This document shows, in pieces, positions 37,425-45,753 of a stretch of DNA of 64,000 bases (position 1 is its first letter; the number at the start of each line of letters is the position of its first letter). The notes under the pieces were generated by a model. It did no database searches. It had not been told where the DNA came from and saw only the letters and a list, made by a program, of their open reading frames with translations. Source of the DNA: Sporosarcina pasteurii (GTDB taxonomy: Bacteria; Bacillota; Bacilli; Bacillales_A; Planococcaceae); contig NZ_CP160452.1 in assembly GCF_041295575.1 (NCBI RefSeq), forward strand, positions 2,666,001-2,730,000, written 5' to 3'. The position numbers and the translations under genes were made by a program.

Positions 37425-38804
37425 TCAGTTCAATGTCTTTCTAAACTCTGTGATTGCTTCATCAATAATCCGAATCATTTTATTAATTTCTTCCTTATTA
37501 ATGATTAATGGCGGCGCGATGGCAACAATTTGGTTTTGTCCTCCGAGTGCCCTTAAAATCAATTTACGATCAAAACAAGCATCGACAACTGCGTTTGCCG
37601 GGAATACAGTGGAGTTAAAAAGCTTTCCTTTTTCTGGATCTTCGTATAGTTCAAACGCTGCTAACAGACCGATTGCCCGGATATTTGTAACAATCGGATG
37701 CTTCTCTTCCAAGAATTTCAGACCTTTTTTCAATTCAAGCTCCATCTCTTTTGTATTTTCTACAATCCGATCTCGCTCCATAATCTCAATATTTTTCAAT
37801 GCGACCGCACATGCCGTTGGATGTCCGCTATATGTGAAACCGTGTGGGACGACAGCATCGAAGCTTGCAATTGTTTCTTTGATTTCATCATTCATCATGA
37901 CTCCGCCAAGTTGGGTATATCCGCTTGTCAATCCTTTGGCAATGGACATCATATCAGGGACGACATTCCAATTTTCTACACCGAAAAACTTTCCAGTCCG
38001 TCCAAAACCAGTAATCACTTCATCTGCCAAGAACAAAATATTGAACTCATCACATAAATCACGAACCGCTTTCAAGTAACCTTCCGGTGGAATATTTACA
38101 CCGCCCGCCCCTTGAACAGGCTCGAGAATGATTCCTGCTATTGTATCTGCGCCTTCTCTTTCAATCGTTGCTCTAATTGAATCTTCGTAGTTCAGAGCAG
38201 TTTTATCGCCGCGTTCACTCTCCGTTAGAAATGCAGTTGCACGAATCACCCCATCAATATTGGATCCTGAAAAACTATGGAATGACGGAATTCCTGTTGC
38301 TGTTTGTGCGGCCACCGTCACTCCGTGGTATGCATTATTCAGTGCGATGAACTTCCTTTTTGCTGGTTGTTTTTTCAACTCCCAATAAAAACGGGCAAGT
38401 TTAATCGCAGTATCGTTTGATTCGGATCCGCCTGACGTATAAAAAACGCTATTTAAATCACCGGGGGCTAATGACGCCAACTTTTCTGCAAGTCGGATTG
38501 CAGGTTCGTTTGAAAAACCTTTAAATTGTGATGTATAGGCAAGGGTGGATAATTGTTTATTCCCTGCCTCAGCGAGCTCCTGATTGCCATGTCCAATGTT
38601 CACATTCCAAAGCATTGACATTCCATCGATATACTCTTCACCATCCGTACTCGTAACTGTAACTCCATGACCTTCTGCAAAGATGATTGCCGGTCCATCT
38701 TCCACGAACGCTTTCGGGTTTGTCGCTGGATGCAGGAAATGCTTTTTATCCAGTTCTGCCAATTCCACAGTTTTTGAATGTTGTGTTGTATTTTTCGTCG
38801 TCAT
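37425..38804 (-). CDS. Class III aminotransferase (omega-amino acid/amine:pyruvate type)
   Basis: A 459-residue PLP enzyme. Visible: YIDGMSMLWNVNIGHGN near the start, YTSGGSESNDTAIKLARFY for phosphate binding, ILEPVQGAGGVNIPP, FLADEVITGFGRTGK with the PLP-ring aspartate, and the Schiff-base lysine in SIAKGLTSGY (about 280-290). Members move amino groups from omega-amino acids, polyamines or aromatic amines to pyruvate. ATG at 38804 with GGAGGC upstream. First gene of the islet; divergent from the LysR regulator, which probably controls it. A linked alanine dehydrogenase (now a fragment) could have recycled the alanine formed. Confidence 0.88.
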   Translation of the reverse strand: MTTKNTTQHSKTVELAELDKKHFLHPATNPKAFVEDGPAIIFAEGHGVTVTSTDGEEYIDGMSMLWNVNIGHGNQELAEAGNKQLSTLAYTSQFKGFSNEPAIRLAEKLASLAPGDLNSVFYTSGGSESNDTAIKLARFYWELKKQPAKRKFIALNNAYHGVTVAAQTATGIPSFHSFSGSNIDGVIRATAFLTESERGDKTALNYEDSIRATIEREGADTIAGIILEPVQGAGGVNIPPEGYLKAVRDLCDEFNILFLADEVITGFGRTGKFFGVENWNVVPDMMSIAKGLTSGYTQLGGVMMNDEIKETIASFDAVVPHGFTYSGHPTACAVALKNIEIMERDRIVENTKEMELELKKGLKFLEEKHPIVTNIRAIGLLAAFELYEDPEKGKLFNSTVFPANAVVDACFDRKLILRALGGQNQIVAIAPPLIINKEEINKMIRIIDEAITEFRKTLN

Positions 38805-39042
38805 TGATAAGCCTCCCATTTTTTTATTTAGGCAATATAGTCCGCTTTGTATTTACCGACTATATCTTTACTAACGAGAAACATAGTCTTACAAATACCA
38901 CTACATTTACTAGCGTAAATCCCGTTTGCATTTCGGAATATTCGGTATTGTGCTTAAATTATAACTTCGGTAATGTATAATGTAAAATATATGTTTTATA
39001 TGTTCACCATATCTTTTATGAATGAAAGGAGAGAGAGTTTGA
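38805..39042. promoter_or_regulatory. Divergent control region between the aminotransferase and lysR genes
   Basis: AT-rich region of 238 bases serving both transcripts. GAATATTC (38936-38943) is a palindrome in the middle, and TATAAT at 38976-38981 is a -10 candidate for the lysR gene with a weak -35. LysR-type proteins usually bind a T-N11-A palindrome in such a region; several AT-rich candidates exist, so I do not name one. Confidence 0.5.
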
Positions 39043-39954
39043 ATGAATTTATATCGTTTGCGTTGTTTTATGAAGGTAGTTGAAGAAGGAAGTATTACAA
39101 AAGCCGCTGCAGCACTGCAAATGACACAACCGCCTTTAAGTATTTTGTTAAGAAAATTTGAAGAAGAATTGGGTGTCACATTATTTCACCGTTCAGGAAG
39201 AAATTTGGAGTTGACACTTAGTGGTGAGTTTTTATATAAACAAGGAAGAGAATTATTGGACTTTTCCGATCATATCGAAAGACAACTTGTCGAACATGAT
39301 GAGGGAATCCGGGGAACTGTGAAAATGGGCTGTATTACATCTGCAAACCTGTTTATCTTGCCAAATGTTATCAAAAGAGTTCACGAAGAGACCCCTAACA
39401 TTGTTACTCATGTTAGGGAAGGAAATTCTTCTTATGTTTTGCAAGAGCTGCGAAGTCTTTCGATTGATATTGGAATTGTTCGAACGTCAGTCAGGGCGGA
39501 AGACATTCACACTTCAACTTTGCTCACCGAACCTTTACTTTTAGCACTGCCGCCAACCCATCCCCTGAGTAAAAAAGATTCGATTGAAATAAGTGATCTG
39601 AGAAATGAACGATTTCTATTACCGACCACGTCCCAAGGGCAGGGCATTGCTGATGATGTCATTGAGGCATGCCAAAATAGTGGGTTCACCCCTAATATCG
39701 TTTACTGGGGAACAGAGACAGTACCGACGCTTTTAATGGTTATGAAAGGTGCAGGTATTAGTTTTGTACCTAGCTGTTATAAACATTTCAACTCACCTGA
39801 TTTGCCGGTTCTGCGCCCTCTCGCCTCTCCTATGTTACAAACAAGGTTAAGTATCATTACGCTACGGAATCGGTTCATGTCTTCGGTTACAAAAAGGTTC
39901 CTGACGATTACCGAAGAAGTTGCACAAGAGTTAGTTAGCCTTTCAAACAGCTAA
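39043..39954 (+). CDS. LysR-family transcriptional regulator
   Basis: A 303-residue regulator with an N-terminal winged helix-turn-helix (LRCFMKVVEEGSITKAAAAL, then QPPLSILLRKFEEELGVTLF, residues about 6-50) and a C-terminal effector domain. Ribosome binding site AAAGGAGAG precedes the ATG. Divergent from the aminotransferase gene, the usual layout for a LysR protein and its target. The effector is probably the islet's substrate or an intermediate (inference). Confidence 0.9.
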   Translation: MNLYRLRCFMKVVEEGSITKAAAALQMTQPPLSILLRKFEEELGVTLFHRSGRNLELTLSGEFLYKQGRELLDFSDHIERQLVEHDEGIRGTVKMGCITSANLFILPNVIKRVHEETPNIVTHVREGNSSYVLQELRSLSIDIGIVRTSVRAEDIHTSTLLTEPLLLALPPTHPLSKKDSIEISDLRNERFLLPTTSQGQGIADDVIEACQNSGFTPNIVYWGTETVPTLLMVMKGAGISFVPSCYKHFNSPDLPVLRPLASPMLQTRLSIITLRNRFMSSVTKRFLTITEEVAQELVSLSNS

Positions 39955-40103
39955 CTTATTATAGTTCTATTTAGATAAATGTGTAATGGATCCAGATACC
40001 AGCTCATTCCCCCCCTTCACATCAACCTGAATAGATGGCATTACTCCATTTCACCAGTCACTTTTCCTTGTGTATAGTGATGAATTGGGCTTGAATGAAC
40101 GCT

Positions 40104-40186
40104 TAGCGACTGGATCAATAAAAAATGGGTAACCTCTACAATAAAAGGAGGTTGCCCGATGCAAAATGAAAAATCACCAACAGATA
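40104..40186 (+). repeat. Right copy of ~80-bp direct repeat with hairpin over the ribosome binding site
   Basis: Matches 30175-30257 in the same orientation. It contains the 10-bp stem GGGTAACCTC (40127-40136) / GAGGTTGCCC (40148-40157), whose 3' arm overlaps the AGGAGG site (40146-40151) of the small gene that starts at 40159. The two copies differ at stem positions in ways that keep pairing: T-G here is T-A in the left copy, and C-G here is T-G there. Confidence 0.8.
40127..40157 (+). promoter_or_regulatory. RBS-sequestering hairpin ahead of the 49-residue gene
   Basis: A 10-bp stem with one G-T pair and an 11-base loop places most of AGGAGG in its 3' arm, one base before the ATG. Folded, it would hide the ribosome binding site. 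It could act as a temperature- or ligand-dependent switch or just limit translation. No known riboswitch class is recognised. Confidence 0.6.
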
Positions 40187-40308
40187 AGTTTTTAAAGAAA
40201 AAAGAACTAAAAAAACAAGAACAAGTTACAGAAAATACGTTAACCGACAGAAATCGTATCCCCAACGAACAAAATGCATGGAAAGAAACACAGCCGCAAA
40301 ACAAGTAA
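40159..40308 (+). CDS. Small 49-residue hydrophilic protein, unknown function
   Basis: Starts MQNEKSPTDKFLKKKELKKQ, then a polar region ending QPQNK; very rich in K, Q, N and E, no hydrophobic segment, probably disordered. AGGAGG is 7 bases before the ATG, but in a hairpin. The stop lies in the shared terminator at 40303-40338. A broken copy of its upstream region and first codons lies at 30175-30257. I do not recognise a family. Confidence 0.6.
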   Translation: MQNEKSPTDKFLKKKELKKQEQVTENTLTDRNRIPNEQNAWKETQPQNK

Positions 40309-40338
40309 AGCAGACGAATCCCCTCGTCTGCTTTTACT
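40303..40338. terminator. Bidirectional terminator shared by the small gene and the MFS gene
   Basis: AGTAAAGCAGACGA pairs with TCGTCTGCTTTTACT with a 6-base loop (one T bulge). It overlaps the stop codons of both converging genes, so both transcripts end in one structure. Confidence 0.85.
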
Positions 40339-41593
40339 CATCCGCCAACTTCCGCTTGCTGAAAATGAAGTAATAATACGTTGATGAACATACATATAAA
40401 CACGCAGTAATCGAAAACGTATAAGAATATCCCCAATACGAACCAAAAGTCATGACCAGCCCAGCTGCAACAGGACCCATCGTGGCCCATCCTACTTGAA
40501 AGACTGTTTGATTGATTGAATTAGCAAGTCCTTTATATTTATCTGCAACAATTTCCATCGCTACAGCACTTTGAATTGGATTACCAGCATTCATTAACGC
40601 CTGTCGAATTAAAAATCCAAGTGAGGCAAGCGTTAGTGAAGTCGTATAAGCAGTTAACAGCAAAAAAGGAATGGATAAAAATTGAAACACAATGAGTGCA
40701 CGTACTTTCCCGATTCGCTTCACTAACAACGGCCCAATCAACATCGCAACAGCCGTCATTGCAGAACCAAGCGACAAAATAAGCCCTATAAATGCATTTG
40801 AAGAATCAAATCGATTCGCAAAATATAAATTCAAGTAAGGAATCACAAGCCCAGAACCAAAGCCAATTAATAAACTTGCGAATGAAAAATGAAAGATTAG
40901 GATGAGATTGCGTTTCAAACTATCATCGGGACGATTCGATGGTGCTTTATAGATTTCTCGATTTGGTTCGATTTTTGGAACCGTCGTTTGTAACTTAAAC
41001 AACGGAAACAAGCCGATTGTGAAAACAACTGCGCCTGTTAATAACGACCAACGAATTGCCTCTACCGCTGACATTGAAAGTATGACTTGAAGCACATCCG
41101 CTACGATCCCGCCAAGTAAACTTCCGATAACATTGGCAATTGTCATGAGGGCAAAATGCATACTAAACATATGCACCCGCTCTTTCGCAGTCGAGTTTTC
41201 AGCTAAAAAAGGAACCCCAGAAACTTGCACAAAAGCCATAAAAAGTCCTGTCAAAAAAGCAACATAAACCATTGGCGTTTCAGTAATCACAAGACTTCTA
41301 TAAAATAAAGTCATTCCACCAAAGACTGCACCACCAACAATCAGCCATTTACGGCCAAATTTATCACTCAAAAAGCCCGCTGGAATTAACATAATTGCCG
41401 TCGCAAGCGCCGTCATCGAGATTACCTTTCCATTAACTGTTTCCGGCATCCCAAGCTCTTTAATATACAAATTATACATCACAATAAAAACGCCCATCCC
41501 CGTTTGAATGAGTACATTTGCCAACATAAATAATTTCACGTTACGATTGAATGAATTCACTTTCTGCTTCCAATCAACCAACCAATTCCACAT
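40334..41593 (-). CDS. MFS transporter
   Basis: A 419-residue major facilitator with about 12 membrane helices in two halves and a charged central loop (about 205-235, KIEPNREIYKAPSNRPDDSL). The conserved loop 2-3 motif is present as GFLSDKFGRKW (about 77-87). The substrate is not predictable. ATG start with GAAGTTGG-like site upstream. It lies outside the repeat-bounded islet and converges on the 49-residue gene. Confidence 0.85.
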   Translation of the reverse strand: MWNWLVDWKQKVNSFNRNVKLFMLANVLIQTGMGVFIVMYNLYIKELGMPETVNGKVISMTALATAIMLIPAGFLSDKFGRKWLIVGGAVFGGMTLFYRSLVITETPMVYVAFLTGLFMAFVQVSGVPFLAENSTAKERVHMFSMHFALMTIANVIGSLLGGIVADVLQVILSMSAVEAIRWSLLTGAVVFTIGLFPLFKLQTTVPKIEPNREIYKAPSNRPDDSLKRNLILIFHFSFASLLIGFGSGLVIPYLNLYFANRFDSSNAFIGLILSLGSAMTAVAMLIGPLLVKRIGKVRALIVFQFLSIPFLLLTAYTTSLTLASLGFLIRQALMNAGNPIQSAVAMEIVADKYKGLANSINQTVFQVGWATMGPVAAGLVMTFGSYWGYSYTFSITACLYVCSSTYYYFIFSKRKLADE

Positions 41594-42252
41594 ACTACCC
41601 CAACTTCTCTCTGAAATTACTTCGGTACTCTAAATATACGCTTTACAGAATATTTTATCAATAGGTACGATAATAGTCATCAATCTGGTTTATCAGTTAA
41701 ATTGTTCGAACATCCGCAGACACAAAAAAGCACACGCCCATTTAAACGAGCGTGTGCTTATTAACAAGAACGGCAACAAGCCATTCCATTCATTCAAAAA
41801 TCAAATAGAAAGTACGAAGGGATGGAAAGACTAGTAAGTTCCTTGGTGTATAGTATAATATTTTTCATCTTCCATACCTACGTTTCTATTCCGAGTTTCG
41901 TAATATTTTTACAATACACGTCTCATTTCACACTGTCAACACTTTTCCTAAAAGAGAGTTTATATTTTCGAAGTTAAGCATTAAATCTAAAAGAAATAAT
42001 GAGTAACAGTCACACCATCGAAGTAATAATTATAAATAAACAAACCAATATAGTCATCGTTGTTAATATCTTGGGACAAGGGACAAAAGCTACTATCTAT
42101 ATCCCAAAACCGTAATATACAGAATCTTGACACAAGAACTGAGTATTATGAAATCAATCCTGATTATTGTTTTTTTCTTAGAAATAAATTATTATAGAAG
42201 TAATTAACTATTTTACCATTACAGGAGGTGTACACTTTGTTTCTCCCCTCAT
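41594..42252. other. 659-base region without a recognised gene
   Basis: AT-rich. It should hold the MFS promoter (minus) and the promoter of the CNNM-type gene (plus). At 41728-41763 there is a strong terminator-like hairpin with no gene in front of it. TTGGGA (42071) and TCCCAA (42102) form a weak hairpin. A 10-residue minus-strand peptide frame near 41780 has no ribosome binding site. No riboswitch was recognised. Confidence 0.5.
41728..41763 (-). terminator. Orphan terminator-like hairpin
   Basis: Perfect stem AAGCACACGC / GCGTGTGCTT with a 12-base loop; on the minus strand it is followed by TTTTTTG. No annotated gene ends into it from either side, so it may close a small RNA from the minus strand or be a relic. 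Confidence 0.7.
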
Positions 42253-43611
42253 TTGGGTGCGGAACAAAGTAACTATTTGGAAATTGCCATACGATTGACA
42301 GCATTTGCTGTCTTGATCGCCCTCACCGCATTTTTTGTTGCGAGTGAATTTGCAATTGTTAAAATTAGAACGACACGAATCAATCAGCTCGTCGAGGAAG
42401 GCAACCGACGTGCAATAGATGCAAAAAGGATTATTAGCAATTTAGATGAATACTTGTCTGCTTGTCAACTTGGCATTACGATAACGGCACTTGGACTCGG
42501 GATGTTAGGAGAACCAACCATTAAGCTTATGTTAAAGCCGCTTTTCTCCTATTTTGAAGTGTCGGCCAGTGTAGCAACAATACTTTCATTTATCATTGCT
42601 TTTACAATCGTCACATTTTTACATGTTGTCGTTGGTGAATTAGCGCCCAAAACCATCGCGATTCAACAAGCGGAAGAGATTACGCTTATGTTCGCCAAAC
42701 CTCTTATTTTGTTTTATAAATTGATGTATCCAGTCATTAAAGGAATGAATGGTTCAGCACGTTTTCTTATTGGAATATTTGGCTATAAAACCATATCAGA
42801 ATCTGATGTTGCCCATTCTGAAGAAGAATTACGAATGATTTTAACCGACAGTCTAAACAGCGGTGAAATCAACCAAGCCGAATATAAATACGTTAATAAA
42901 ATTTTCGAATTTGACGACCGCATCGCTAAAGAAATTATGATGCCGCGTACAGAAATGATGACTGTCGATAAAGACATGACGATTCAAGACGTATTTAACA
43001 CGGAAGGAATCGAACAATATACACGTTATCCTGTTACAAATGGAGATAAAGACCATATTATTGGCCTCATCAATATGAAAAACTTATTAACCGAGTATAT
43101 TAAAAATCCATCAACGGGAACTCAAACCGTTGTTGAATATATGCAACCGATTATCCAAGTCATTGAAACGATTCCGATTGGCGATTTATTATTAAAAATC
43201 CAAAGGGAACGAATTCATATGGCGGTACTGATGGATGAGTACGGCGGTACTTCCGGTCTTGTAACAATTGAAGATATACTGGAAGAAATCGTCGGCGATA
43301 TTCAAGACGAATTCGACACCGACGAAGTACCTGAAGTTCAAAAAATTGGAGAAGACCATTATATTTTTGATTCTAAGCTACTCATCGAAAATGTGAATGA
43401 TATTCTTGGGATTGATATTGATGAAGAAGATATCGACACAATTGGCGGTTGGTTTATGACCGAACGTTTTGAAACGATGACTGGCCAATCCATTATTGAA
43501 CAGGGTTACGAATTTACAATTAAAGATATGGATGGTCAACACATTCTTTATTTAGAAGTAACAAAGCATGAAAGAGAAGAGTTTGAACAATTAACGGAAG
43601 TGTCGACTTAA
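42253..43611 (+). CDS. CNNM/CorC-type membrane protein with CBS pair
   Basis: A 452-residue protein: DUF21 transmembrane domain (about 1-200, with LTAFFVASEFAIVK and QLGITITALGLGMLGEPTIK), two CBS domains (about 215-340, EIMMPRTEM, MDEYGGTSGLVTIEDILEEI) and a C-terminal CorC/HlyC domain. The family is linked to Mg2+ or other cation homeostasis. The frame starts only at a TTG with no site nearby; the good AGGAGGTG at 42223-42230 serves a TTG at 42237 in another frame that stops after 11 codons. Removing one G in GGG at 42255-42257 would join the two. So the true start is uncertain. Confidence 0.85.
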   Translation: MGAEQSNYLEIAIRLTAFAVLIALTAFFVASEFAIVKIRTTRINQLVEEGNRRAIDAKRIISNLDEYLSACQLGITITALGLGMLGEPTIKLMLKPLFSYFEVSASVATILSFIIAFTIVTFLHVVVGELAPKTIAIQQAEEITLMFAKPLILFYKLMYPVIKGMNGSARFLIGIFGYKTISESDVAHSEEELRMILTDSLNSGEINQAEYKYVNKIFEFDDRIAKEIMMPRTEMMTVDKDMTIQDVFNTEGIEQYTRYPVTNGDKDHIIGLINMKNLLTEYIKNPSTGTQTVVEYMQPIIQVIETIPIGDLLLKIQRERIHMAVLMDEYGGTSGLVTIEDILEEIVGDIQDEFDTDEVPEVQKIGEDHYIFDSKLLIENVNDILGIDIDEEDIDTIGGWFMTERFETMTGQSIIEQGYEFTIKDMDGQHILYLEVTKHEREEFEQLTEVST

Positions 43612-43667
43612 TTTCATTGGATTGACACTTCTAAAACTTAGATAACTTAAAAAATAATAAGTACGTT

Positions 43668-43710
43668 AACAGTGAGATAGGTCACCATCACCTACTCACT
43701 GTTTTTATTT
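43668..43710 (+). terminator. Terminator after the CNNM-type gene
   Basis: AACAGTGAG-TAGGT pairs with ACCTA-CTCACTGTT with one bulged A and a 7-base loop, followed by TTTTATTT. Confidence 0.85.
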
Positions 43711-43825
43711 GACACATCTCCTTCACACAATGAAACTGACAGCCATTTTTCAGTCAACATCCATTTACTTGTTTCTCGTTTCAATTTATACTCAATAGTG
43801 TATTCTGTTACGTAGGAGTGGTTGA

Positions 43826-44251
43826 ATGGACAAACGACAAGAAAATGGTTTAATTTTCATTGCTGTCGTATCATTAGTGGCAACATTAGGATCCTTATAT
43901 TTTTCTGAAGCACGCGGCTTTATTCCTTGTACCCTTTGTTGGTACCAACGTATTTTCATGTATCCAATCGTTTTAATCGCAGGGATTGGCCTGTTCCAAA
44001 GAAATGCACAAATTGCATTAACAACAGCGATTTTCTCAATCATAGGCGGCTCGCTATCGTTATATCATTACGGAATTCAGAAACTCCGATTTTTAAGTGA
44101 CAGCGCACCCTCATGCGGAATTGTACCGTGTACAGGGCAATACATTAATTATTTGGGATTCATTACGATTCCATTTTTAGCTTTAATTGCATTTATACTA
44201 ATCGCTATCACAAGCATACTGATGCTGAAATGGCAAAAGGAGACGAAATAA
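43826..44251 (+). CDS. bdbC: Disulfide bond formation protein, DsbB/BdbC family
   Basis: A 141-residue membrane protein with four helices and the two cysteine pairs of DsbB-type quinone oxidoreductases: CTLCWYQR (about 33-40) and CGIVPC (about 97-102). It passes electrons from thiol oxidants outside the membrane to quinone. Ribosome binding site TAGGAGTGG precedes the ATG. The next gene, a base away, encodes a thioredoxin-like partner, which supports a disulfide-handling pair. Confidence 0.92.
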   Translation: MDKRQENGLIFIAVVSLVATLGSLYFSEARGFIPCTLCWYQRIFMYPIVLIAGIGLFQRNAQIALTTAIFSIIGGSLSLYHYGIQKLRFLSDSAPSCGIVPCTGQYINYLGFITIPFLALIAFILIAITSILMLKWQKETK

Positions 44252-44252
44252 C

Positions 44253-44729
44253 TTGAAGAAACTATTAACAATCGGCGGGATTATCGTCGTCATTTTTGTC
44301 TTGATTCTTGTGCTAAACAATCAGTCAAACAAGGACAAGTTGAAAGATAATCCATACGGAACGAACAAGCTTGAACAAGCAACTATTGATTTAATCGGTG
44401 ATAAAAACTACAGTAACATTATTTTACCTGAAGACCTAAAAGCAAAAATCGAATCTGGCGAACCAGTTACCGCCTATTTTTTCAGTCCTTTATGTGGCTA
44501 TTGTAAAGAAATGACGCCTGTCATGATGCCAATTGCAAAAGACATGGGCGTGGAAGTTGACCAATTTAACACTCTCGAATTTAATGAGGATGCACAAACA
44601 TATAACATTGAAGCAACTCCAACGATGATTTATTTCGAAAACGGTAAAGAGGTCGGACGAATGGTCGGCGGACAACCAGAAGAAAATATCCGCGCATTTT
44701 TTGACGCTGTAAAAGGAGAAACTAAATGA
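44253..44729 (+). CDS. Membrane-anchored thioredoxin-like protein
   Basis: 158 residues: a membrane anchor (residues 5-24, LTIGGIIVVIFVLILVLNN), a short spacer, and a thioredoxin fold with active site SPLCGYCKEM (CxxC at about 77-80) and cis-proline region EATPTMIYF. The active site faces the outside. Paired with BdbC it may be a thiol oxidant or reductant for secreted proteins; it is not a typical BdbD. TTG start with AAGGAGACG upstream. It overlaps the next gene by 4 bases. Confidence 0.87.
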   Translation: MKKLLTIGGIIVVIFVLILVLNNQSNKDKLKDNPYGTNKLEQATIDLIGDKNYSNIILPEDLKAKIESGEPVTAYFFSPLCGYCKEMTPVMMPIAKDMGVEVDQFNTLEFNEDAQTYNIEATPTMIYFENGKEVGRMVGGQPEENIRAFFDAVKGETK

Positions 44730-45562
44730 GTTCTTTTCACTATCAAATTAGCGATGATGGGATAACCGTCGAACAATTACTACGCGAAGAATGGCAAGCC
44801 GGAAAAAAGACAGTTCATCTCATGAGAATGGAAAAAAGTGTAGTCGATATGAAAGGTACCCCAATTGATTGGCGTACACCATTGAAAGCTGGAACCACTA
44901 TCCAATTCACAGTACCCGATGCACGTTCTAATTACTTATCAAACGAACAAGTCCCACTAAAAATTCTTTTCGAAGATGAACATATCATTGCCGTTTGGAA
45001 ACCTGCTGGCATGGCAACCCATCCGACGAAAGAGACCGAAAATGACACTCTGATGAATGTTGTATTCGCGTATATCTCTAAGAATGGTGGCCAATACGCA
45101 GAACATATACACAGACTAGATAAAGGTACAGCCGGTGTACTGCTTATTGCTAAACATCCAATTGCGAAAACCATATTTGATCGTATGATTGAAAACAATG
45201 AAATCACACGCACATATGAGGCCGAATTGGATGGTACGTTAAAAAGACCGCGTGGCACGATTAACCGTCCAATCGGGAAAGACCGTCATCATTCAGCAAG
45301 AAGAAGAGTCTCTCCAACAGGTCAACAAGCAATTACACACTTTAAAGTTTTGGAGCGTAAAGCGCAGACAACGATTGTTGAAGCAAAACTAGAAACAGGA
45401 AGAACACACCAAATTCGTGTTCACTTCGCCCATCTAGGTCACCCTGTAACTGGCGATACGTTGTATGAGGGTAGTGAAACTGAAGACGGAAACTTCCACC
45501 TCACTGCAACAGCACTATCATTTATCCATCCATTTACAAAAGAACAGATCACAGTTCAATAA
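44726..45562 (+). CDS. RluA-family RNA pseudouridine synthase
   Basis: A 278-residue pseudouridine synthase of the RluA/RluD branch with the catalytic motif HRLDKGTAGVLLIAKH (aspartate at about residue 131) and GRTHQIRVHFAHLGHPVTGD near the end. An N-terminal S4-like part precedes it. It converts a uridine of rRNA or tRNA to pseudouridine; the site is not known. ATG overlaps the thioredoxin gene by 4 bases. YhcT is a B. subtilis relative of this type. Confidence 0.88.
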   Translation: MSSFHYQISDDGITVEQLLREEWQAGKKTVHLMRMEKSVVDMKGTPIDWRTPLKAGTTIQFTVPDARSNYLSNEQVPLKILFEDEHIIAVWKPAGMATHPTKETENDTLMNVVFAYISKNGGQYAEHIHRLDKGTAGVLLIAKHPIAKTIFDRMIENNEITRTYEAELDGTLKRPRGTINRPIGKDRHHSARRRVSPTGQQAITHFKVLERKAQTTIVEAKLETGRTHQIRVHFAHLGHPVTGDTLYEGSETEDGNFHLTATALSFIHPFTKEQITVQ

Positions 45563-45566
45563 TGTA

Positions 45567-45608
45567 AAAAAACCCCGAAGCCATTCGAGCTTTGGGATTT
45601 TTTTTGTT
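45567..45608 (+). terminator. Terminator after the pseudouridine synthase gene
   Basis: CCCCGAAGC pairs with GCTTTGGGA (G-T pairs) and is followed by a run of nine Ts. Confidence 0.75.
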
Positions 45609-45753
45609 ATTTTTGAAAATATATTGGTCTGTATTATTGTCACAAATAAACAAATTTAATATTTTTCTTAAAAAAAGATTGAAATTTAATCTAAAAACGA
45701 ATATTATTGATAGCGGAGTTTTTTATTGTTCGTATTTAGAAAGGAGAATTTCT

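Noticed and set aside
40041..40446. Minus-strand frames of 68 and 87 codons overlapping the 49-residue gene
   Set aside because: They are antisense to the repeat, the small gene and the MFS gene, without start signals.
41760..41800. Cysteine-containing 10-residue frame on the minus strand before the orphan terminator
   Set aside because: No ribosome binding site and very short; likely chance.
45609..45753. Purine riboswitch in the pbuG leader
   Set aside because: B. subtilis pbuG has one, so I looked for the conserved core bases; they are absent. The leader is AT-rich without the three-stem layout.
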